A stretch of DNA of 64,000 nt from NCBI GenBank assembly GCA_009377605.1, contig WHTT01000014.1:1-64000 (forward strand), read 5' to 3'. The DNA comes from Luteitalea sp. (GTDB lineage: Bacteria; Acidobacteriota; Vicinamibacteria; Vicinamibacterales; Vicinamibacteraceae). A program made the position numbers and the translations under genes. Positions 14,378 to 21,120 of this stretch are shown here, one piece after another (positions within the stretch are counted from its first letter, which is position 1; each line of letters starts with the position of its first letter). The notes under the pieces were generated by a model, which made no database searches, was not told where the DNA came from, and was given only the letters and a program-made list of their open reading frames with translations.

Positions 14378-16273
14378 ATGGCAGCGTTGGCGGGATCTCT
14401 CTTCTTCGATCGGCGCCCAACCGAGAACGAATGCTCATCGCTGGTTGCTGCGCTCCAGCCGATGACGCCCGATGGTGTCTCGGTGCATGCCGAGCCGGGC
14501 CTGGTGATGGTGCATGGCGCATTCGACGTCTGGGCGGGCGAGCGGTCGGCGCAACAACCTGCACGCTCATCGTCCGGGCTCGTCATGACCTGGGACGGCC
14601 GGCTCGACAACCGCGACGATCTGCTGCTGCGGCTCAGCGGAAGGCTCGGGAACGATGCAAGTGACGACGCGATTGCGCTGTCGACATTCGAACGGTGGGG
14701 CGTGGAAGGTTTGCGCTTGCTCATTGGCGATTGGAGCCTCGTGATATGGGACAGCAGGCAGCGGACGCTTCATTTGGCGCGCGACTACATGGGAGTCAGG
14801 CCGCTCTATTACCTCGCCGATTCCCAGGCGATCATGTGGTCCAGCAGCCTCGGCGAGCTGGCGATACGTGCCGATCGAGCGGACGCGCTGGACGAAGCCT
14901 TCGTCGCACGATTCATGGCCCTTCAGTTCTCGACCGACGTGACCCCTTACCAAGGCATTCGCGGAGTGCCGACGGCAACCTGCGTGTCGTTCTCGCCGGA
15001 AGGTGCGGAGACAAGGCAGCGCTTCTGGCACCTGCAGCCAGGCCTCACCCGCTACCGCGACAAGGGGCAGTACGAAGAGCATCTTCGGGCGCTATGGATC
15101 GAGGCCGTCGGGTCGCGCCTGCGGGCTGAAGGCACGGTATGGGCGGAGCTGAGCGGCGGCCTGGATTCGTCGTCTGTGGTCTGCATCGCGGACGCGCTCA
15201 TCAAAGCCGGGCGCGTGACGGCGAGTGCCATTCAACCGCTGTCGCATGTCACGCTGAAGTCACCGGAAGGCGACGAGAGACGGTTCATCGCGGAGGTGGA
15301 AGCTCGCGTCGGCGTTCCTAGTGAAGTCATTGGCGTGGAGGACCATCAGGATCTGGTTGACTCCGAATGGGACTGGGTGTCGCCCTTTGCCGCCCGCGGC
15401 GTGGGGCTGGCAATGGTGCGGCATGTGACTCGACGAGGAGGGCGAGCAATCCTCTCTGGACGTGTGGGCGACACGGTCATGGGTTGTCTGCCAGATAACA
15501 GCCTGGCCGTGCTGGACGACTTCGAGCAGGGCAGCGTGATTACCGCGCTGGCCAAGATGCGGCGGTGGTGTCGCGCGACCCAGAAGCCGTTCGTTGAGAT
15601 CGCCTGGGGTCTCGCCGTTGCGTATTGGCACGCGGGGCTCACGAAAACCACTCAGGGGCATCTGAATGAGTCGCAGCAGGCAGGTCTCGACCTCGTCACG
15701 CCGCGATTCCAGCTTCTGGTACGGGGAGATACGTCGGTTGCCAGCGCATTCTCGAGAGTGACGCCGTCCAAGTGCCGCCTTGCTTCGTCGGTGCTCGCGT
15801 ATTCGTTGACGGGGCGCTTGAACATTCCCATCCTTCCGCCAGGCGTGATCCACACATACCCATTCGTCCATCGGCCGCTTGTCGAGTACATCCTGGCCAT
15901 TCCCGGTGAAGAGCTGAGCGCGCCTGGCGAGACGCGGTCCCTCATGCGTCGTGCGTTCGAAGGCTTGGTCCCAGAGAGGATCCTGCGGCGCACGTCGAAG
16001 GGCCACTACGCCCCAGCAGCCACGCGCGCCGCTCGCCCGCTTGCCGCCTCGATGTTGCCGGTCGAGCGCCTCGAAGTGGTTCGGCGCGGTTGGATTGACC
16101 CTCAGAAGCTCGAGGCGATGATTCACATGCTCGTTCACGGCGGCGGCCGCACAGGGGTGGACGTACGACGGGTGTTGCGCTTGGAACAGTGGCTGACATC
16201 ACGAGATCGGCGGGGGCCCGCCGCAATGCCAAAACGAAAGGAGGTGATAACCAATGCGATACGAAGCGCCTGA
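14378..16273 (+). CDS. Lasso-peptide cyclase (C, asparagine-synthetase-like)
   Basis: 631 residues. The N-terminal glutaminase-like domain spans about 1-220 but begins MAAL, so the Cys2 nucleophile of true asparagine synthetases is missing, as in lasso cyclases. The synthetase domain has the ATP PP-loop SGGLDSSSV from residue 259, and later RGVGLAMVRHVTRRGGRAIL and GRVGDTVMG. It would adenylate a Glu or Asp side chain of the core and close the macrolactam on the N-terminal amine. The 3' end overlaps the precursor gene by 20 bases, and the precursor's ribosome-binding site lies inside this reading frame. Confidence 0.9.
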   Translation: MAALAGSLFFDRRPTENECSSLVAALQPMTPDGVSVHAEPGLVMVHGAFDVWAGERSAQQPARSSSGLVMTWDGRLDNRDDLLLRLSGRLGNDASDDAIALSTFERWGVEGLRLLIGDWSLVIWDSRQRTLHLARDYMGVRPLYYLADSQAIMWSSSLGELAIRADRADALDEAFVARFMALQFSTDVTPYQGIRGVPTATCVSFSPEGAETRQRFWHLQPGLTRYRDKGQYEEHLRALWIEAVGSRLRAEGTVWAELSGGLDSSSVVCIADALIKAGRVTASAIQPLSHVTLKSPEGDERRFIAEVEARVGVPSEVIGVEDHQDLVDSEWDWVSPFAARGVGLAMVRHVTRRGGRAILSGRVGDTVMGCLPDNSLAVLDDFEQGSVITALAKMRRWCRATQKPFVEIAWGLAVAYWHAGLTKTTQGHLNESQQAGLDLVTPRFQLLVRGDTSVASAFSRVTPSKCRLASSVLAYSLTGRLNIPILPPGVIHTYPFVHRPLVEYILAIPGEELSAPGETRSLMRRAFEGLVPERILRRTSKGHYAPAATRAARPLAASMLPVERLEVVRRGWIDPQKLEAMIHMLVHGGGRTGVDVRRVLRLEQWLTSRDRRGPAAMPKRKEVITNAIRSA

Positions 16274-16397
16274 GCTCATCATGCTCGGTCCGGCACCACT
16301 CGTGGTGCTGGGGACCCGCGAGCCCGGAGAGGACGACAACGGCAGCTCCCAGGTCTCTCGGCCAGAGCCTGGCATCGCACTCGGTCTCGACGACTGA
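16254..16397 (+). CDS. Lasso-peptide precursor (A)
   Basis: 47 residues. The ATG follows AAAGGAGGTGATAACCA, an exceptionally complete match to the anti-Shine-Dalgarno. The leader starts MRYEAPELIMLGPAPLVVLG and carries the Y-x2-P-x-L...G pattern recognised by lasso B1 proteins. The rest is acidic and flexible (TREPGEDDNGSSQVS, then RPEPGIALGLDD). If Gly20 is core residue 1, Glu7, Asp8 and Asp9 of the core all fall in the ring-closing window and the core is 28 residues long. Using Thr21 as the usual -2 Thr leaves no acid at positions 7-9, so that cut is unlikely. The gene sits after the cyclase, unlike the common A-first order. Confidence 0.8.
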   Translation: MRYEAPELIMLGPAPLVVLGTREPGEDDNGSSQVSRPEPGIALGLDD

Positions 16398-16460
16398 GTG
16401 TTCTCTCGACCTACCCTCGCCTTCGGTGTGCGCAGCCGAGGGCGAGGGCCCTTGCAACGC

Positions 16461-17798
16461 ATGCGACAGATGCTGCACCTGCTCGCTATCGATCCCGACC
16501 GTCGTGCCGCGCTCGCGTCGTGGCACAAGGCGCGATGGGCGTTGCCAATCGCCTGCTGCTCGGAGTGGGCGCGATCCGGGCCGCTGGTGTCTCAGTGGCT
16601 GGCGGATCGTGGCCTGGCCGGCGTGCTGATCGGGCAATGGCTCGGACGCCTGTCGCTTGAGGCGGATGCCGTCGATTGGCTGGCCGTTGCACACGTGTCC
16701 GCACTGCGAGCCGTGGCCCCGGCAATGTCCTGGACACCGATTGAGTCGCTGAGGTCTCCAGACTCCCTGCTCGAATACCAGCGGTGGGCGGTTTCGCAGG
16801 CGATGTGCAGCGGGGAGCTCCCCTGCGTGCCTGGCCCGTTCGGAAAGCCAACCTGGTTCGAGGAGGTGAAGACCTGGACTTGCAGCGCCGTGGGCGCGTC
16901 TGACGCATCGCATGTGGTGTCATACCGAGCCACGCCGTACGAGGTCGTGCTGGGCGTTTCGACGCCGCGCGGTCGAGTGTACTTTAAGGGCTTCTCTTCG
17001 GATCGGGCGTCGGAAGCAAGCATTACGCGAGCTCTGTCGGAGCTCGCACCGGGCGCGTTCCCCCGTACGCTGGCACTGGAACAGAGAAGCAATGGGTCGG
17101 TGTGGTGGGTCACCGAGGAGTGCCCTGGCCCTTCGCTCGCGCGAAGCGTTACGCGAGACCGTGCGGCACGTTCTGGCGCAGCCTGTGCACACTTGCAACA
17201 GCGGCTCGCCGACTATTTGAGCCGCGAAAACGGTCTGGCGATGCCTAACGTCGATCTTGGTAGGCTTTCTGCTTGGGGAAGGGAAATCCTACGTCATTCA
17301 TATCAGGAAGAAGCTATAGGTACCCATTTCACTGCGATCACGCGCGCCTGCGAGGAGGTGGGAGCGGCCAACGTCGTGCACAGCCTCGTCCCGGCCGATC
17401 TACATCCGAGCAACATTGTCGTGACCGATGACGCCGTCCGATTCATCGACCTGGACGAGGCGCACATCGGCCCGTCGCCGCTCGCGGTATCGATCTTGGT
17501 GCGGCGACTGGCACGAGCGCAGCGAAGTCGCTCCGCTCACTCTATGTTGCGCAATGCGCTCTATTCCGTGTATGAGCGCGCCTGGTCGTCCCCGTGTCAG
17601 ATGGCTGGTCGCTGGCCAGCCTTCGAGGCCGTCTCGGCTCTTCTCGAGGCATATCTGGGATGGACCCGCGTCGTGAGAAAGACGGAACGTGGCGAAATCT
17701 ACGGCGTGCTCGATCTTGCCAAAGAGCGAACAGCGCAGCGACTCGTGGAGACGTTCAGTGCCGAGCACTCTGAACGCTGGGATCAATCGAAGCGATAG
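16461..17798 (+). CDS. Aminoglycoside-phosphotransferase-like kinase of the lasso locus
   Basis: About 445 residues from the ATG at 16461; an in-frame GTG at 16398, directly after the precursor stop, would add 21 residues. The first 140 or so residues are helical and unassigned. A kinase N-lobe follows (VLGVSTPRGRVYFKGFSSDR). The C-lobe carries PADLHPSNIVV and RFIDLDEA, corresponding to the HxDxxxxN and metal-binding Asp motifs of APH/choline-kinase folds, except that the first His is Pro. The catalytic Asp (about 313) and the Asn remain. It is co-directional with and close to the precursor gene, so a tailoring kinase acting on a core Ser or Thr is plausible. Known lasso kinases are HPr-kinase-like, not of this fold. 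It ends in a 16-base convergent overlap with the S8 peptidase gene. Confidence 0.65.
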   Translation: MRQMLHLLAIDPDRRAALASWHKARWALPIACCSEWARSGPLVSQWLADRGLAGVLIGQWLGRLSLEADAVDWLAVAHVSALRAVAPAMSWTPIESLRSPDSLLEYQRWAVSQAMCSGELPCVPGPFGKPTWFEEVKTWTCSAVGASDASHVVSYRATPYEVVLGVSTPRGRVYFKGFSSDRASEASITRALSELAPGAFPRTLALEQRSNGSVWWVTEECPGPSLARSVTRDRAARSGAACAHLQQRLADYLSRENGLAMPNVDLGRLSAWGREILRHSYQEEAIGTHFTAITRACEEVGAANVVHSLVPADLHPSNIVVTDDAVRFIDLDEAHIGPSPLAVSILVRRLARAQRSRSAHSMLRNALYSVYERAWSSPCQMAGRWPAFEAVSALLEAYLGWTRVVRKTERGEIYGVLDLAKERTAQRLVETFSAEHSERWDQSKR

Positions 17799-20700
17799 AC
17801 CATCGTTCCAACCGCCGACGGGCGGTCCCTCAGCTTGGGAATGCGCTTTCGATTCTCCCACGGGTGTCGTGCCTCATCACGCTCCATGGCACCGTCGATC
17901 AGCTCACAGAGCAGCACGCGCACATGCCCCGGCTCGGCCGACGGCGCCGAAGGGAGCTTTACGGTTTCGGTCCACTTCGCGCCTGGCTGGCGTGGGCCGC
18001 TTCGCGAGGACGCGTGGCGCTGCGCCTTCGTCGTGATGATCTCGTCCAACACAAATTTACCGGTCTTCGTTGGAAACGGCGCCGTATTGACAGCAGCGAT
18101 CCAGCGTCCCGCCCGGGGCCGTCTGACCACGAGTCTCTGCTCCTTCGCGGCTGGCAGCGTGAAATTGTCAGAAAAACACTCTCCGGACGAGCAGTCGTAC
18201 AAATACAGCTCCAGAGGGTCCGGTTCGGTATCCACGCCGCGGAGATGCAGGGCGAGGGTTGCAGCACCTTCCGGAACGTCGATCTCGAACTGGTTCGGTA
18301 GCCCCGCCGGAAGAAGCTCCCCATGGTGACGCTTGAGCGTACCGACCGACGTTTCGAGGACTGGCTCTGTGAGCTGGCCACCGCGGTTCTCGACGTCGAT
18401 CTCGAGCACGCCATGACCGGCGGAGGCTGGCCTGAGCGATGTTCTCAGGAGCCGCGCGGTGAGGGCGTACTCTGCCTCGTCCGTCGACACGAGCTCTGGA
18501 TTGTCTTCGGTCCGCGCACTGGTATTGCTCACACTGATCGTCCAGGTGCCAGCCGCAGGGTTGGGCATGGCAAGGTGATACGTGCCTTTCGGGAACGTGC
18601 GTCCGCCCAGTGGGTACGCGTGACCATAGTAGTTGGGATACAAACCGTGGCTCGGCACGATGCTTGCCCGGACGGAGCCACTGACCACTTTCAGCTCGAT
18701 GCTCAGCGTGGCCACACCTTCCGGTACTGTCAGATAGTGTGTGTTCGTGCGCATCAACGGGGCCGACCCGCTCAAGCGGAGCGTGGCGTCAGGCGCGTCG
18801 AAGCGCTCGGTTGCTACTAGCGTGGCTTGCGTCCTGAAAACGATGGCATCGGTGGCCGGATCGTGCAGATTGAGAATCGCGCTGTGGGCGCCTGTGGACG
18901 CGAGGGCGATGGCCACCGGCAGAGAGGTCGTCTGGTTCAGCGGCAGCGTGAGGGAGCGTTGTGTCGAAAACGTGCCATCATTGCCGGTCCAACTCAAGCG
19001 ATACGTGACCGCGCTGTCAGCGCCTGATTGACGTTGAAAGTGAATGGTGCGCCGACCTCTCATGCCGGCGCTCCAACCCTCACGCTCGAAGATGCCTACG
19101 CCTTTGTGTCCATGCGCCGCGTACGGTGCCAAGGGATGCACAATCTTTGCAGTGGCTTGAATCCGTGGTATCTCGATGGGACGCTTGAGCTCCCGCCAGG
19201 CGGCGTTCACGTCGAGAACGCCGTTACCTTGCTGATGTGACGGCCATCCAGCGAGAAACCGTGCGCCGACGCGCAACGCACGGCCGAGGGTCGGAACCGT
19301 GTAACTGACATGCTCCTGTTTGGCCGCGCTCAGGAGGAGCGCCGCCACTCCGGCGGCGTAGGGACCGCTGGCAGACGTGCAGCAACTGATCTGGTAACCT
19401 GGCGGGAACTTCGCTGTTGGTGCGTTCTTCGGGATCTGAAGGGCCACGCTGTCGTTCCACACATCCGCGGCGATGCGGTGTACGGGCGCGAGGAAATCCG
19501 GCTTGAGAGCGCCATCGAGTGACGGCCCAGACGCGCCGACCGGATGGAGCATAAGACCACCCAGAGTACCGCCCCCATAGAGAGCCGCGAACGTCTGCGG
19601 CCCGATCGAGCCGCCAACTGAGAAGACGTCACCAAGTGACGCCACGCTGTTGAGCCAGAGCTGCATGTTACCAGCACTGTTGAAAATCGGCTTTCCATGG
19701 ACGGCAACCATCCGTCGAAAGAAGAGGCCCGTGAAGTCGGCCGCCGTGTCCGGCACCATGACGATGCCCGCTGCCGTGCCAATGAGGTCGACGTCCGGTC
19801 GTTTGATGGTGTCCAGGTAGCTTTCCAGGAGCGTGTGCAGCCCAGAGAACGTGGAGGACCTCCGGACCAGCAACACTCGCGCGCCTGGCGCGACGCCATA
19901 CGCCAAGCCATCCTCGGTCTTGCTGCCGGCGGCGACGCTGAGCGTCATGGCCTGATGGCCACCCCGTGACGTATAGATGTGCACCGTGTGAGGTGCGCGC
20001 CCTGCCGCCACGACGAAGCTCAGATCAACTGGTTCGGGGTGCGTCAGCTTCAGGGCGCGGACATCGAGCTCCTCGTTGGCGTCCGTGACCGGCGTCTCGT
20101 CTCTAAAATCTGCGTTTCCGTTCGCGTCAACCCAGATATCACCGCTGGCCTCCTCCCGAAGGACGCCATACTCATGAATGAGATTGACCGCAGCCGGCAG
20201 GCGGAAGAGACCAAACCTGTAGCGGCCGGGTCGAGGCACGGCGTACGTCCGGTCTCCTATTTTCTGCCACGCGTGTGTGGCGTGGACCTCTGTGGAGAGC
20301 TCGACGCGCGTGGTATCCCCTTGGTCTGGGCCGATCGCACTGAGAATACCGGCGAGCTTTGGGATCTCACGTCCATCGAGCGTCTTGGCGCTGTGGAGCG
20401 TTGGATGGCGAAACTCCGGGAGAGCGCTTTCGAGGATTGCAATCGTGACCCCGCGGCCATCGTATGTCGGGTGCTTCTGGAACCACTCCGTCAAGCCGAC
20501 ATCCTCGTCGGCCGTATAGCCGCTCTCACGCGCTCGCGTCGCTGAAAGGAAGGGTAACTCGCGGCCCTCAACCGGCTTCCGCCGCACGTTCGGTATAACT
20601 CTTTCGTATTCGCGAAATAGCTCGGCGTTTTCTTGCGGCGGTCCGTCGCGATACCAACTCGCCTTGGACATCGAGGATATTTGGTACGCTTCTATGCGGT

Positions 20701-21109
20701 CGTCCGCGACCAGGTCGGTGAGCTTCTCGATAGGCACCTCCGCGCGCACGTAACGGATGTCCTCATCCGCGCGTTGTACTCGTCCGCCAAGGCGCTCCAC
20801 TCGCGCGGATGTTGCTGTGAGCCCGTTGTCCGTGACGAGAAGCATGACCTCCAATGCCCGGAGTCCGCTGACCGCAGCGCGGTTCAGCAGTAAGCGGTTG
20901 TGAAAAGACATCCGTTGTGTTTCCGCCTCGGTGGGTGCAATCAGGGCAATCACGGACACGACCGTAAGCCCCACCAAGAGGCAAGATACAGTTGCCGCGC
21001 ACACGATAGGCTGGTGGCGCGTGGCCCGAGCCGCGAGACTGCGCGCGGCCTCTGCGACCCGGTGTCGCTGTGTGTTATTGATTGAAGACCGCCTGATGCG
21101 TAGAGACAT
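17783..21109 (-). CDS. Membrane-anchored S8 (subtilisin-like) peptidase with altered catalytic Asp
   Basis: 1108 residues. A membrane segment lies at about 34-58 (CAATVSCLLVGLTVVSVIAL). The S8 domain runs from about 215 to 640. The Asp motif is replaced by VTIAILESALPEF, with Glu227 where Asp is expected. The His motif is GGHQAMTLSVAAG (His385), the oxyanion Asn lies in FNSAGN, and the Ser motif is CTSASGPYAAGVAALLL (Ser579). About 450 C-terminal residues look like beta-sandwich modules. It follows the TonB-dependent receptor gene by 11 bases on the same strand, and its end overlaps the lasso kinase gene convergently. A role in degrading or opening an imported peptide, analogous to lasso isopeptidases, is an inference; a general secreted peptidase is the alternative. 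Confidence 0.8.
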   Translation of the reverse strand: MSLRIRRSSINNTQRHRVAEAARSLAARATRHQPIVCAATVSCLLVGLTVVSVIALIAPTEAETQRMSFHNRLLLNRAAVSGLRALEVMLLVTDNGLTATSARVERLGGRVQRADEDIRYVRAEVPIEKLTDLVADDRIEAYQISSMSKASWYRDGPPQENAELFREYERVIPNVRRKPVEGRELPFLSATRARESGYTADEDVGLTEWFQKHPTYDGRGVTIAILESALPEFRHPTLHSAKTLDGREIPKLAGILSAIGPDQGDTTRVELSTEVHATHAWQKIGDRTYAVPRPGRYRFGLFRLPAAVNLIHEYGVLREEASGDIWVDANGNADFRDETPVTDANEELDVRALKLTHPEPVDLSFVVAAGRAPHTVHIYTSRGGHQAMTLSVAAGSKTEDGLAYGVAPGARVLLVRRSSTFSGLHTLLESYLDTIKRPDVDLIGTAAGIVMVPDTAADFTGLFFRRMVAVHGKPIFNSAGNMQLWLNSVASLGDVFSVGGSIGPQTFAALYGGGTLGGLMLHPVGASGPSLDGALKPDFLAPVHRIAADVWNDSVALQIPKNAPTAKFPPGYQISCCTSASGPYAAGVAALLLSAAKQEHVSYTVPTLGRALRVGARFLAGWPSHQQGNGVLDVNAAWRELKRPIEIPRIQATAKIVHPLAPYAAHGHKGVGIFEREGWSAGMRGRRTIHFQRQSGADSAVTYRLSWTGNDGTFSTQRSLTLPLNQTTSLPVAIALASTGAHSAILNLHDPATDAIVFRTQATLVATERFDAPDATLRLSGSAPLMRTNTHYLTVPEGVATLSIELKVVSGSVRASIVPSHGLYPNYYGHAYPLGGRTFPKGTYHLAMPNPAAGTWTISVSNTSARTEDNPELVSTDEAEYALTARLLRTSLRPASAGHGVLEIDVENRGGQLTEPVLETSVGTLKRHHGELLPAGLPNQFEIDVPEGAATLALHLRGVDTEPDPLELYLYDCSSGECFSDNFTLPAAKEQRLVVRRPRAGRWIAAVNTAPFPTKTGKFVLDEIITTKAQRHASSRSGPRQPGAKWTETVKLPSAPSAEPGHVRVLLCELIDGAMERDEARHPWENRKRIPKLRDRPSAVGTMVYRFD

Positions 21110-21120
21110 ATGTGATCGCT

